Of a stretch of DNA of 64,000 bases, positions 18,261-27,180 are shown one piece after another (position 1 is the first letter of the stretch; each line of letters starts with the position of its first letter). Location: the NCBI GenBank assembly GCA_964371035.1, contig CAYJLG010000006.1, positions 1 through 64,000 of the forward strand, given 5' to 3'. Made by a program: the position numbers and the translations under genes. The notes beneath the pieces are model-generated. The model worked only from the letters and a program-made list of their open reading frames with translations, was not told the DNA's origin and did not search any database. This DNA comes from UBA1535 sp964371035. Lineage in GTDB: Bacteria > Bacillota > Clostridia > Tissierellales > Sedimentibacteraceae.

Positions 18261-18600
18261 GTTGTTATTCACAGTGAATTATGGTGTAAATAAGGAAAAA
18301 ATAATTAAATATGGAAGCCTTATGGAGATTGGATTAAGTTGTGTAAAGTTTTATAAGTGTTATAGTCATCTCATGGCTTAGCCCTAAAAATATACTGCGT
18401 TATGATTTTGCGAGTAAAACTGATCATGCCCTAACCCCATTTTCTAAATGAAAATGGCGGTAAGCCACATGCATGGAGAACCAAATCTTTGTGAGTTTAA
18501 CGAGAAAAAATATTTGATGTTCTCTTATGCGCCATACAACTTCCCAATTGGAGTACCAGCGACAGATTTTATTATTTTTTCCTTTGGGGTACATATGATT
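18261..18600 (+). mobile_element. MITE-like element, copy B (right end degraded)
   Basis: The left end GTTGTTATTCACAGT is at 18261-18275. The body is highly similar to copy C (for example GGAAAAAATAATNAAATATGG and ATGGAGATTGGATTAAGTTG), with the same two hairpins (CCATTTTC/GAAAATGG, and 18476-18524). The right side keeps the inner inverted A/T-rich block (ATTTTATTATTTTTTCC) but the outer 15-base end is not recognisable, so no target duplication could be read. A small open frame at 18448-18648 lies in this copy but is not maintained in the others and is not called as a gene. Confidence 0.7.
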
Positions 18601-18687
18601 CATGTTCTGAATTTTATTGACTTCGGTTTATTTTTTTGTTATTCTTAATAAATATACAGCGTGATTTTTAAAAAATAAAGTGATTAC

Positions 18688-18697
18688 AAAACGTTTA
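18688..18697 (+). promoter_or_regulatory. Candidate LacI-type operator before the M55 peptidase gene
   Basis: AAAACGTTTA, 31 bases before the start codon, matches the site in the spacer of the amino acid dehydrogenase promoter (44879-44888, opposite strand) over all ten bases, and resembles the lacI promoter site. No convincing -10/-35 pair could be placed around it. Confidence 0.35.
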
Positions 18698-18728
18698 AAA
18701 AATATTTGTTCTAACTTGGAGGTAACAA

Positions 18729-19562
18729 ATGAAAAGTATTAAAAAAATATATATTTCCGTTGATATTGAAGGTATGGAAGGTGTTGTAAGTAAACTTGGA
18801 ATTATAAGAGGTCAAAGCGACTTTGCCATAGCACGCAAAAGATTGGCAGAAGATGTAAATGCCGCAATTAGGGCATGTTTTGATTCTGGAGTAGAAGAAG
18901 TAGTAGTATGTGATGGACATGCCGACATGGAAAATATAATTATAGAAGATTTAGATCCTAGAGCAAAGTTAATTAGCGGTGCTATGAGAAGCAGTTTGCA
19001 GATGCAATCTATAGAAAAAGGATTCGATGCAGTCATAATCTTCGGACATTCAGGCGCAGGTTCAAGTATGACAGGCGTATTGAACCATTGTTATAATGGA
19101 AGAAAAATTTACAATGTAAGAATGAACGGCCAAACCATTAATACAGAAGCAGTTTTAAACGCTATAGTAGCAGGGTATTATAGTGTCCCTCTTATTGCTA
19201 TAATAGGAGATGATGCAGTTACCCGCGAAGTTGAAGAGCATATCCCAAATGTTGAGAAAATAGTAGTAAAAGAAGCTATTTCACGATTTTGTGCAATGTC
19301 TATACATCCTTCTGTTGCTAGAGAAAAGATATATAATAGTGTAAAATCTGCAATAAATAGAGTCAGTGAAATAGAGCCTCTGAAAATTGCAGAACCTATA
19401 ACTATGGAAATAGATTATAAAGAAACTAGTATGGCAGAAGTTGCAGAACTTGTGCCAGGAGTTGAAAGAATAGCTCCTCGATCTGTTCAGTACACGGGTA
19501 AATCTGAAGATGTATTCAAACTTCAAGAGTTACTTGTTTTTAGATTGGTGGATGAATTATAA
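18729..19562 (+). CDS. M55-family (DppA-like) D-aminopeptidase
   Basis: A 277-residue zinc peptidase related to Bacillus DppA, which releases D-amino acids from the N-terminus of peptides. Metal and active-site residues are seen in order: SVDIEG (Asp and Glu), DGHAD (His), FGHSGAG (His) and GQTINTEA (Glu). GGAGG is six bases before the ATG. It is the only gene of its unit, ending at a hairpin shared with the converging yitT gene. The likely substrate range is D-amino-acid-containing peptides, such as those from cell walls; the genomic setting with other peptidases supports peptide salvage. Confidence 0.9.
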   Translation: MKSIKKIYISVDIEGMEGVVSKLGIIRGQSDFAIARKRLAEDVNAAIRACFDSGVEEVVVCDGHADMENIIIEDLDPRAKLISGAMRSSLQMQSIEKGFDAVIIFGHSGAGSSMTGVLNHCYNGRKIYNVRMNGQTINTEAVLNAIVAGYYSVPLIAIIGDDAVTREVEEHIPNVEKIVVKEAISRFCAMSIHPSVAREKIYNSVKSAINRVSEIEPLKIAEPITMEIDYKETSMAEVAELVPGVERIAPRSVQYTGKSEDVFKLQELLVFRLVDEL

Positions 19563-19581
19563 AGATTTTTTTGCTATCCAA

Positions 19582-19619
19582 AAGCAATGTCGTTTACATA
19601 ACACCAAACGACATTGCTT
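19582..19619. terminator. Strong hairpin between converging genes
   Basis: A perfect 14-base stem, AAGCAATGTCGTTT with its complement, closes an 10-base loop. There is no clean T-run on either side, so it may act as a 3' stabiliser or a weak terminator for the M55 gene (plus) and the yitT gene (minus). Confidence 0.6.
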
Positions 19620-19643
19620 CTAGTTCTATAATAACACTGTTTT

Positions 19644-20492
19644 CTACATTTCTACAGTCTTGTATGATTTAAAATTTTCACCATATATATCACTTGACAG
19701 CATGGTAATAGTAAAAGCTGAAGAATCAACACTATTTATAATTGCCTTAACGTCAGGATATCTATGTTTTTTTATAGCACATAATATTATTTTTATATTT
19801 TCACCATGATATGGACTCTGTCCATCAATAAAAGTAAATCCAACTTGATTGACTGTTAATTTTTTAGCCAAAGATTCATGCATAGATGTTATAACTATCA
19901 AAACTCTTTGAACATCAGGTTCATACATTATAAAATCAACTGCCTTAGTTAGGCAAAAATTGCATATTGCGGCATAAAGTGCAAATTCAAAGTTACCAAA
20001 AACTACTGCAGATGTTAAAATTATGGCTATGTTAATATACATAAATACAATAGATATTCTTATGTGTTTCCATTTTTGCTGTATAGTTAATACAATAAAG
20101 TCAAATCCGCCACTCATGGCGTCATTTCTAAATGTTATGCCTACGCCAAGTCCCAATATTACTCCACCAAACACAGCAGCCAATATAGGATCTGACGTCA
20201 CCGCAGGAAAAATGGATAATATTCTAATAAAGACAGACATCATCATACTACAGTATATAGTTGCAATAGAAAATTTCCATCCAAAGCTTATTAACCCAAT
20301 CACTATTCCTGGAATATTGATCAGCAGCAAAATAATATCAACAGAAACTGGTATAAGTGCATTAATCAGTACAGACAATCCTGTGGCTCCTCCTGGCGCT
20401 ATTCCGTTTGGTACAATAAATTGCGATACGCTTATCCCCATCAGCAGAGAAGCAATTGTTAAGGTAATATAATTTTTTACTAATGTCTTCAT
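19644..20492 (-). CDS. YitT-family membrane protein
   Basis: A 282-residue protein with about five N-terminal membrane helices (FIVPNGIAPGGATGLSVLI, ILAAVFGGVILGLGVGITFRNDAMSGGFDF) and a soluble C-terminal DUF2179 domain (VQRVLIVITSMHESLAKKL ... FTIMLSSDIYG-like end). This is the YitT/DUF161 family, common in several copies in Firmicutes. The molecular function is not established. It is divergently placed from the XRE regulator gene and shares the 155-base intergenic region with it, so regulation by that protein is possible. Confidence 0.9.
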   Translation of the reverse strand: MKTLVKNYITLTIASLLMGISVSQFIVPNGIAPGGATGLSVLINALIPVSVDIILLLINIPGIVIGLISFGWKFSIATIYCSMMMSVFIRILSIFPAVTSDPILAAVFGGVILGLGVGITFRNDAMSGGFDFIVLTIQQKWKHIRISIVFMYINIAIILTSAVVFGNFEFALYAAICNFCLTKAVDFIMYEPDVQRVLIVITSMHESLAKKLTVNQVGFTFIDGQSPYHGENIKIILCAIKKHRYPDVKAIINSVDSSAFTITMLSSDIYGENFKSYKTVEM

Positions 20493-20647
20493 AAATAAAC
20501 GCTCCTTATATAAATAATATCAAAATAAAATATTGTAATGTAATAAAAAAACCATTATAATGATATATATATTATTAATTTTTATTCAAATTTATCGTAA
20601 TATACTTAATAGAATATACAAAATAATAGATTGACAAGGTGATTCTT

Positions 20648-21361
20648 ATGAATGAAATATCTATAAATATAGGAAAACAAATTAAATTGATAAGAAAAAT
20701 CAAAAATATGACGTTAGAAGATTTTTCAAAAAAAATTAACAAAAGCATCTCTACTGTTTCAAAATACGAAAATGGAAGTATCTCAATAGATATTGAAACC
20801 ATGTTTGATATTGCTAATGCACTTGAAACTGACATTGCAAAATTAATAAATGATATTCATAACCCTAAAAAAACCGAAAGAAACTTACCTCTTAAATCTG
20901 TTTTCGGCAATAGTAATGTTTTATACATGTATTATTTAGACGGTACCACTAAAAAAGTAGTAAATAGTCTTATTCGTCTAAATTATAATTCAATCACAGA
21001 TCAATATGAGGCAAGTTTATATATGAATGTGCATTTCTTTGATGATTATCATAACTGTGCATATTTGTATCATGGTTCTTTTCATCCATTTGATACCATA
21101 TCTAGCTTTCATTTTCAAAATCAAGCTAATAATATTGAACAACTGCATATAATGTTTATTAATCCTCTTAACACTTCAACTTACACAACAGGCTTACTAT
21201 CTGGCATATCTGGATATCCATTTTTGCCTGGCTCAGCAAAAATTATATTGTCAAAAAGTATTTTGAAAATTAGTGATTCTTTGATTAGCAATTTATCTAT
21301 TTCTAAAGAGGAAATCAAATACATCAAAAAATCAAATCAATTTATTGTCATGCGAATATAA
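20648..21361 (+). CDS. XRE-family helix-turn-helix regulator
   Basis: The N-terminal 60 residues are a Cro/CI-type helix-turn-helix (QIKLIRKIKNMTLEDFSKKINKSISTVSKYENG, key parts LIRKIKN, TLEDFSK, TVSKYENG). The remaining ~170 residues hold no domain that I recognise. The start ATG at 20648 has AAGGTG seven bases upstream; a GTG three codons earlier overlaps that site. It faces the yitT gene across a shared promoter region and ends at a bidirectional terminator. It may sense a ligand with its C-terminal half. Confidence 0.75.
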   Translation: MNEISINIGKQIKLIRKIKNMTLEDFSKKINKSISTVSKYENGSISIDIETMFDIANALETDIAKLINDIHNPKKTERNLPLKSVFGNSNVLYMYYLDGTTKKVVNSLIRLNYNSITDQYEASLYMNVHFFDDYHNCAYLYHGSFHPFDTISSFHFQNQANNIEQLHIMFINPLNTSTYTTGLLSGISGYPFLPGSAKIILSKSILKISDSLISNLSISKEEIKYIKKSNQFIVMRI

Positions 21362-21402
21362 AACCTGTTAAATGTATATAATTAATTTTCAGTTACACAA
21401 AC

Positions 21403-21434
21403 TCAGCAGAGCGACATATAAGTCGTTCTGCTGA
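21403..21434. terminator. Bidirectional terminator closing the peptide operon
   Basis: Arms TCAGCAGAGCGAC and GTCGTTCTGCTGA pair with one G-U in 13. It separates the XRE gene (plus) from the end of the peptide operon (minus). Confidence 0.78.
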
Positions 21435-21465
21435 AATATTTAGTTTTAACACTAAAATAGTTTTA

Positions 21466-22599
21466 CTATTTAAATTCAAACAATTTCAACGTGTTTTCAT
21501 ATTTTTTTCCCACATTGCTTAAACACTTATCTATTTTTAACAAGTTTATATCAAAAAATCCTTTTACAAATTCATTTAATATTAAAGATATCATTTTTCC
21601 ATCTATCGATTCTGTCTGAGTATTTGAATTACTGAAAAAATCTTCTGCCATTATGTTGTGATCAGAAAAAAATTCATTTATAGTATCTTCTATCACTACA
21701 TTATATACATTGTTATTCGATTCTCCAAAACTAGCTAAATAGTGATTTAAAGATTTGCTAAATACAAGTGCTGGCTTTTCAAGTTTTTTGCACGCAAGTT
21801 TATTGCCATAAATCCATCCATCTAAGTTTATGCTGGCAGCTATCCTATAGTCTTTATCTGATGCATATACAGAAGCTGATCCTCCAAAAGAGTACCCAAA
21901 AGTTCCAAATTCTTCACAATCTAATTTGTTAAACAGCATATATTTTTCATCTTTCACTTTTTCTTGCACAAAATCCATGACTTTAATTATGTCATCAGCC
22001 CACACATCCATACGTTCTGTAGCTATCTCACACCTATTTAAATATTCTCTGATTCCATCAATAGACCAATTGAATATAAACCTTGGATCTGTGCTGAATT
22101 CATCTGAAAGCATCATGTTTTTTACGACTTCTTCTATGAATGGTGCAAAAAGTTCGATTTTTCGCTTCTCTCTTTTGTCTTCGACTATTGTGCAAAAATT
22201 TTCTCCCGCACGTGCTACTGCAAATACTACATAGCCATTACTAACTAATTCTTCAATTTGAATTAAATTTGCCCAAGGAACAGAATTATATCCTGGAGAA
22301 TAAATTATTACTCTATATTTTCCATCTATGATACTTGCATTTTTGTAACAATTAGTTTTAACTCTCATATATTTTTTGTATAACTCGTTTATTGGACTTT
22401 TATGTGCAAGTTCTTCAAACATTTTATACATTTCTTTATCGATATAATTCATACGTATTTTTGTTTTACCCTTAGCTGGGTAAAAACATCTATATCCTAA
22501 ACATCTTTCTTCGTTGCTTTTTTTATAACTTATGTAATCGTCAAAATAGCCAATATCAAATTGTCCTGATGGCTTAGGAAAAACAACTATATCTTTCAT
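21466..22599 (-). CDS. Alpha/beta hydrolase, PAF-acetylhydrolase-like (paralogue 1)
   Basis: Last gene of the peptide operon. The fold and order match the PAF-acetylhydrolase isoform II-type family: VIIYSPGYNSVPW (oxyanion hole region), FGYSFGGSAS (nucleophile elbow, Ser), SINLDGW (acid Asp) and SDHN (His) all stand in the right order, so the triad looks intact. An N-terminal GYRCFYPAK block is shared with paralogue 2. The start at 22599 has AGGAGG six bases upstream; the ATG two codons earlier is too close to it. Substrates are probably small esters or amides. Its place among peptidases suggests acyl or ester group removal from peptides, which is inference. Confidence 0.78.
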   Translation of the reverse strand: MKDIVVFPKPSGQFDIGYFDDYISYKKSNEERCLGYRCFYPAKGKTKIRMNYIDKEMYKMFEELAHKSPINELYKKYMRVKTNCYKNASIIDGKYRVIIYSPGYNSVPWANLIQIEELVSNGYVVFAVARAGENFCTIVEDKREKRKIELFAPFIEEVVKNMMLSDEFSTDPRFIFNWSIDGIREYLNRCEIATERMDVWADDIIKVMDFVQEKVKDEKYMLFNKLDCEEFGTFGYSFGGSASVYASDKDYRIAASINLDGWIYGNKLACKKLEKPALVFSKSLNHYLASFGESNNNVYNVVIEDTINEFFSDHNIMAEDFFSNSNTQTESIDGKMISLILNEFVKGFFDINLLKIDKCLSNVGKKYENTLKLFEFK

Positions 22600-22620
22600 T
22601 GTCATCCTCCTTAATAACTA

Positions 22621-24126
22621 TTAATTTAAGTTATATATTTCACTGTATTTTTCATTTAAATATTCAATAAAATAGTCAGCATTAATCTCTTCATTCATAA
22701 TTCTTTTTATTATCTCTGGCCCTGTATAACAATTTCCGTACTGATGTATTTTTTCAGTCAACCAGCTGTTTAGTGGCTCGAAATTTCCTTTAGCAACTTC
22801 TTCATAAACATTAGGTACGTCTTTTAAAAGTGCATGTCGTATCTGCCCACCATATATGTTGCCTAATGTGTAGGATTGGAAGTATCCCATAGAACCAGCT
22901 GCCCAGTGTATATCTTGCATCAATCCTTCTACGTCGTTTTCAGGTCTTACACCCAAATATTTATAATATTTATCATTCCATGCCTGTGGAAGTGAATCGA
23001 AATCTATAGTTCCATCAAACAACTCTTTTTCAAGCTCAAATCTAATTATAGGATGTAGACTGTATGTTACCTCGTCTGCAAGTATTCTCTTTAAAGAACC
23101 TTGAACTTTGTTAATAGCTTTGTAATATTCATCTAAAGTCACATTTTCAAACTGTTTAAATCTTTTTTGTGCCTCAGGATAAAAACATTCCCAAAATTCT
23201 TTGCTTTTACCGATTAAGTTTTCGTAAAGTCTCGACTGAGCTTCGTGAAAACCTCCCATCACACCACCCCACAAATTTGCTTCATTGACTTCATTATTGC
23301 CTCTAAATCCATACATCGCGTGTCCCGATTCATGTATTGTGCCAAATACTCCAAGTTTATATGATTGGCAGTTCAAAGTGATTCTGACATCATTAGGACC
23401 GAACATATTTGTAAAAGGATGTGGAACTATTCCATATGCACCTTTGTTTTTATCATAACCTACTCTTTCAATGATTTCTTTTACAAATTCCATCACTTCA
23501 TTTTCATCAAATTTTTGATTTAAAAATGAATCATCAATATCTATTTCAGTTTCTTGAATCCTCTTTACTAAATTTCCGACGCCTATTTTTATCTTTTCAA
23601 ACTCTCGAGTCAAAATATCAATATTTACACCTTCATCACATGCATCTACCATAGTTTCGAAAGGCGTTTTGTTTGGATCGCTAAGCTCAGCTATAGCCTT
23701 GCTACACTCAAATACTTCTTTCAAATAAGGCTTAAATATTTCATAATTATTATTTTGCAATGCCTCCATCCATTTTGCTTGAGATACTCCTGTAGCCTCT
23801 ACGAGCTTTCTTTTTAATTCTGTAGGCACATTTATAGTTCTTTTATACATATTTACATAGTTTCTTATAATCGCTTTATCAATATCATTTTCTATATTGG
23901 TAATATCATATTCGATAAAGTATTCAGCTATTTTTTTAGCTCTTTCAGAATTTACTAACTCTGATTTTTTAGTAGCCATGTAACCTGCTACCTTTTGTCT
24001 GTATGCCCCTCCAGATTTTGGCATGCTTATCCATTGATCCCACATAAGAATTGCATCTAAAGCTCTAAAATAAGATAATTCCTCATTGAGCTCTTTTAGT
24101 TCTTTTAACATATTGTTATCCTCCAT
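22621..24126 (-). CDS. M32-family carboxypeptidase (Taq type)
   Basis: A ~501-residue zinc carboxypeptidase. The zinc site is IHESGHAMYGF (HExxH), the third ligand lies in GGVMGGFHEAQSR, and the C-terminal HWAAGSMGYFQSYTLGN (residues typical of the family, key parts WAAGSMGYF) is present. It releases C-terminal residues from peptides in the cytoplasm. GGAGG six bases before the ATG at 24126 selects this start over an in-frame ATG at 24144. The gene follows the NTF2-like gene with a 24-base gap. Confidence 0.92.
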   Translation of the reverse strand: MEDNNMLKELKELNEELSYFRALDAILMWDQWISMPKSGGAYRQKVAGYMATKKSELVNSERAKKIAEYFIEYDITNIENDIDKAIIRNYVNMYKRTINVPTELKRKLVEATGVSQAKWMEALQNNNYEIFKPYLKEVFECSKAIAELSDPNKTPFETMVDACDEGVNIDILTREFEKIKIGVGNLVKRIQETEIDIDDSFLNQKFDENEVMEFVKEIIERVGYDKNKGAYGIVPHPFTNMFGPNDVRITLNCQSYKLGVFGTIHESGHAMYGFRGNNEVNEANLWGGVMGGFHEAQSRLYENLIGKSKEFWECFYPEAQKRFKQFENVTLDEYYKAINKVQGSLKRILADEVTYSLHPIIRFELEKELFDGTIDFDSLPQAWNDKYYKYLGVRPENDVEGLMQDIHWAAGSMGYFQSYTLGNIYGGQIRHALLKDVPNVYEEVAKGNFEPLNSWLTEKIHQYGNCYTGPEIIKRIMNEEINADYFIEYLNEKYSEIYNLN

Positions 24127-24150
24127 TTTCAACCTCCAAATCAACTTCTT

Positions 24151-24504
24151 TTAGCTATTATTAACCGTTTTAATAAATCTGACTTTTTCGATTAATCCGT
24201 CATCATTCACATTGTATATTGCTATAGCTTCCGAATAATTATCACTTATATCTCTAAATATTCTTTCATGATCTATTATTACATTATTAGAAATCATCCT
24301 GTTCATGAGCTTACAATTAAGCAGTTTATTTTCAAATAATTTGCTATATATTTCTCCCATAGCTTTTTTCCCTCTGAACAAAATTTTCTCACTTTCTGCA
24401 TCTATTCCTATTATATCATTTGCATACCACTTTAAAAATCCATCTAAGTTTTTATCATTATATGCATTGAGCTGACCTTCTACGGCATTTAGGTATAGTT
24501 CCAT
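24151..24504 (-). CDS. Small NTF2-like (SnoaL-type) protein
   Basis: The 117-residue protein has the pattern of an NTF2-like/SnoaL fold (VEGQLNAYNDKNLDGFLKWYANDI, FRGKKAMGEIYSKLF, IYNVNDDGLIEKVRFI). Such proteins bind or isomerise small ligands, but no catalytic residue can be assigned here. It is embedded in the peptidase operon between tldE and the M32 carboxypeptidase, with GGAGG five bases before its ATG. Role unknown. Confidence 0.7.
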   Translation of the reverse strand: MELYLNAVEGQLNAYNDKNLDGFLKWYANDIIGIDAESEKILFRGKKAMGEIYSKLFENKLLNCKLMNRMISNNVIIDHERIFRDISDNYSEAIAIYNVNDDGLIEKVRFIKTVNNS

Positions 24505-24529
24505 TTCAACCTCCTGTCAAACTCATACC

Positions 24530-25804
24530 CTATTTGGATATAAGTTCTACTCCTCCTACGAGCATCATCGGCGAATATCCAAGCGGCACCATCAAAACTT
24601 TTAAAGTATTCATGATATTTCCAACTGCTTTCACATTTTTTAAATCTTCATATATATTTCCCGTTACCATACAATCTTTAACTTTTGATACCAATTTTCC
24701 ATCCTCTATTAAATATGCACTCGAGCAAGTTGCTACATAATCTCCCCTTTCGATATTTCCGATATGTCCGCCTATAACAACATCAATCATTATTCCTCTT
24801 TTAACAGAAGACATCAATTCTTCATCCGTACAGGTAGGTTTAACTATAAAGTTACTTGCATTCACTTGTGGAGTGTGATCAAACTCTCTTGCTATAAAAT
24901 TGCCACGCAGTACATTTTTCAATGTATCCTTAAATACTCCATTTTCTACTAAAAGCACATTTTCAGATGTCTTACATTTATCATCAAAAGCTCTTGTATT
25001 ATATCCGTAATCCATAGTCGCATCATCAAACACAGTTAATTTTTCAGAAAAAATCTTTTCACCTTCTTTTCCTGCCAAAGGAGATATATTTCTTTTAATA
25101 TTATCATCGCTAACACCGCTTATCAGCCTTGATATCACTACACCTTGAGCTTGATTGCTAAAAACAACATCATACTTTCCTGATTCGATTTTAACTTGAT
25201 TGTTTCTTAGTTTATGTTTTTCTATTATCCCATCAATCGTCTTCTCATCCAATTCAAAATATTTTCCGTCTGCCTTATGAAAATATACTTCATCAAATCC
25301 TTCATCAGATTTAGTAGTTATCATGATATCATAATTTCCATACGTAGATTTACCATTAAAGCCCTTTGTATTTTTAACATGATCACTGACTAATTTTGCA
25401 GATATCATTATTTTTGCATCTAAACTTTCGCCGTTTTTCTCAAGTAATCTCTTATAGATTTTCTCTCCTGCTGATTTTAATTCTTTAGCAGTTAGATTTT
25501 CGATTTTTTCATCGTATTTAATATTTTCTGCAATTTTTTCATTATATAGCTCTATAGGCTCTGATTTAATATATTTTAAATTTTCATACGCTCTATCTAC
25601 TACATCCACATCGTTGATATCAGTAGTTATTCCTGAACCTACACCAGTATCTGTACTAATTTTAACATCTATTTTCACATCGTCTGAACTTTCGATAGAA
25701 GAAGCAACTCCGTTTATAAATTCTACTATTGTCGATTTGGTTTGTCTTAAATATACCTCGCCCTGTGCTTCATATGAAATAATTCTGTCATAAAATTTCT
25801 GCAT
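24530..25804 (-). CDS. tldE: TldE/PmbA-family protein
   Basis: The 424-residue protein belongs to the TldD/PmbA family. The C-terminal half carries the typical KYDVVFSNQAQGVVISRLISG, NVLLVENGVFKDTLKNVLRG and GHIGNIERGDYVATCSSAYLIEDGKL segments (key parts given). It lacks the HExxxH zinc motif seen in the adjacent TldD, as expected for TldE, the non-catalytic partner of the TldD/E heterodimer protease. The gene starts eight bases after the tldD stop, so the two are coupled. In E. coli TldD/E degrades unfolded peptides and processes microcin and CcdA. Confidence 0.88.
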   Translation of the reverse strand: MQKFYDRIISYEAQGEVYLRQTKSTIVEFINGVASSIESSDDVKIDVKISTDTGVGSGITTDINDVDVVDRAYENLKYIKSEPIELYNEKIAENIKYDEKIENLTAKELKSAGEKIYKRLLEKNGESLDAKIMISAKLVSDHVKNTKGFNGKSTYGNYDIMITTKSDEGFDEVYFHKADGKYFELDEKTIDGIIEKHKLRNNQVKIESGKYDVVFSNQAQGVVISRLISGVSDDNIKRNISPLAGKEGEKIFSEKLTVFDDATMDYGYNTRAFDDKCKTSENVLLVENGVFKDTLKNVLRGNFIAREFDHTPQVNASNFIVKPTCTDEELMSSVKRGIMIDVVIGGHIGNIERGDYVATCSSAYLIEDGKLVSKVKDCMVTGNIYEDLKNVKAVGNIMNTLKVLMVPLGYSPMMLVGGVELISK

Positions 25805-25807
25805 TAG

Positions 25808-27157
25808 TTATTTTCCTCCTATCGCCATATTTTTCACACTTATTGTAGGTGCACCTGAACCTGATTTTTTCATGGACTGCTTTCCTTTTCCACATGCCCC
25901 TACTTGACAAATTTTAAAGTCATTTCCTATCATCCTTATATTCTTTAAAGTAGAATATAGCTCTCCCGATACGCTTACACCTCTTATCAAATCTGTAAGT
26001 TTTCCATTTTCTATCAGATATCCACTCTGTGCATTTAAGGTAAATTCATTGCCTGTAGTTTGACCTCCTGCAAGTCCAAACAAATACAAGCCATTATCTA
26101 TATCTTTAATCATCTCATCAAAATCGTGACTTCCATTTTCTATACAGATATTTCCCATTCTGACTAAATTGTTGAAATCATATCCTACACTTCTTGAATG
26201 TCCTGTAGCTTTCTCTCCCATTAAACCTGCCGTATATCTGCTGTGCAGTCTCCCTTTCAATACACCTTTTTCTATCAAATACGATTTCTTGCTCTTTACA
26301 CCTTCATCATCATATTCGTAATATCCAGGCGAGTTAAGTATATTAGGATCATCATATACACTTAATTCATCTACTGAAAACTTCGTTCCAAAAGATAAAG
26401 TCTCTATTAAATTTTTAGAGCCCATAACTAAATCAGCTTCCGAAAAATGTCCAAATGACTCATGTATAAACATCCCTGCCAGCTCATTTGACAACACTAC
26501 ATCATATATTCCGCTCTCAACAGATTTAGCATCTAAAAGATTTGCTGCCCTCTTTGCTTCTTCTATCACGTATTCTTCTTGATTTAGAATATGCTCGTAC
26601 TCTCCATTTCCTCCTAAAAGCGCCATGGCTGTCTGCACATCATCTCCATATTTTGCCGTTATAAACATCGGAATTCCAACATGAACTACTTCTTGCTCAA
26701 TCTCTGCACCTTCAGAAGACACAAAATACTTCTTGATAGTTTGTTCTATATACATTACTCTTACAGATACAATCTTATCGACAGTTTTAGCTATTTCAGA
26801 ATATTTGTTCATAAGTTCAATCTTGTCACCTAAGCTAAAATTTCTCGGATCAGATTTTAATTTGTAAAAAGTATTATCTTTACACACTTCAGTTTCGGCT
26901 AATTTCACATCACCTTTAATTAACAGTGCATTTTCTGTTACTTTCTTCACAGCATCGCCTATTTTTTCTATGTCGCTAAATGAATGAGCTGCAAAACCAC
27001 CACCAGCAAAAGCTCTTGCTAAGCCTCCTGATTTTTTAACACAACTTACACTGTCTACTTTTCCATTTGTGCACTGAATTATCGTATTTTCTTGACATTC
27101 AAGTCTTATATCCTGATAACATTCTTTTGTCAATGCCTCTTTAAGCATCTTAATCAT
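25808..27157 (-). CDS. tldD: TldD-family metalloprotease
   Basis: The catalytic half of the TldD/E pair. The zinc-binding HExxxH is FIHESFGHFSEADL, followed by the conserved GYYEYDDEG and GVLKGRLHSRYTA segments and the C-terminal SGAPTISVKN. The start ATG at 27157 follows GGAAGGAG; a GTG at 27178 is less likely. Gene order in the operon (aspartoacylase-like, oligoendopeptidase F, PAF-AH-like 2, TldD, TldE) suggests that it completes intracellular peptide breakdown. Confidence 0.9.
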   Translation of the reverse strand: MIKMLKEALTKECYQDIRLECQENTIIQCTNGKVDSVSCVKKSGGLARAFAGGGFAAHSFSDIEKIGDAVKKVTENALLIKGDVKLAETEVCKDNTFYKLKSDPRNFSLGDKIELMNKYSEIAKTVDKIVSVRVMYIEQTIKKYFVSSEGAEIEQEVVHVGIPMFITAKYGDDVQTAMALLGGNGEYEHILNQEEYVIEEAKRAANLLDAKSVESGIYDVVLSNELAGMFIHESFGHFSEADLVMGSKNLIETLSFGTKFSVDELSVYDDPNILNSPGYYEYDDEGVKSKKSYLIEKGVLKGRLHSRYTAGLMGEKATGHSRSVGYDFNNLVRMGNICIENGSHDFDEMIKDIDNGLYLFGLAGGQTTGNEFTLNAQSGYLIENGKLTDLIRGVSVSGELYSTLKNIRMIGNDFKICQVGACGKGKQSMKKSGSGAPTISVKNMAIGGK

Positions 27158-27180
27158 ACCATAAACTCCTTCCGTCACAT

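Noticed and set aside
18448..18648. Open frame of 66 codons inside repeat copy B
   Set aside because: It runs over hairpins of the element and past its right end, and is broken in copy C.
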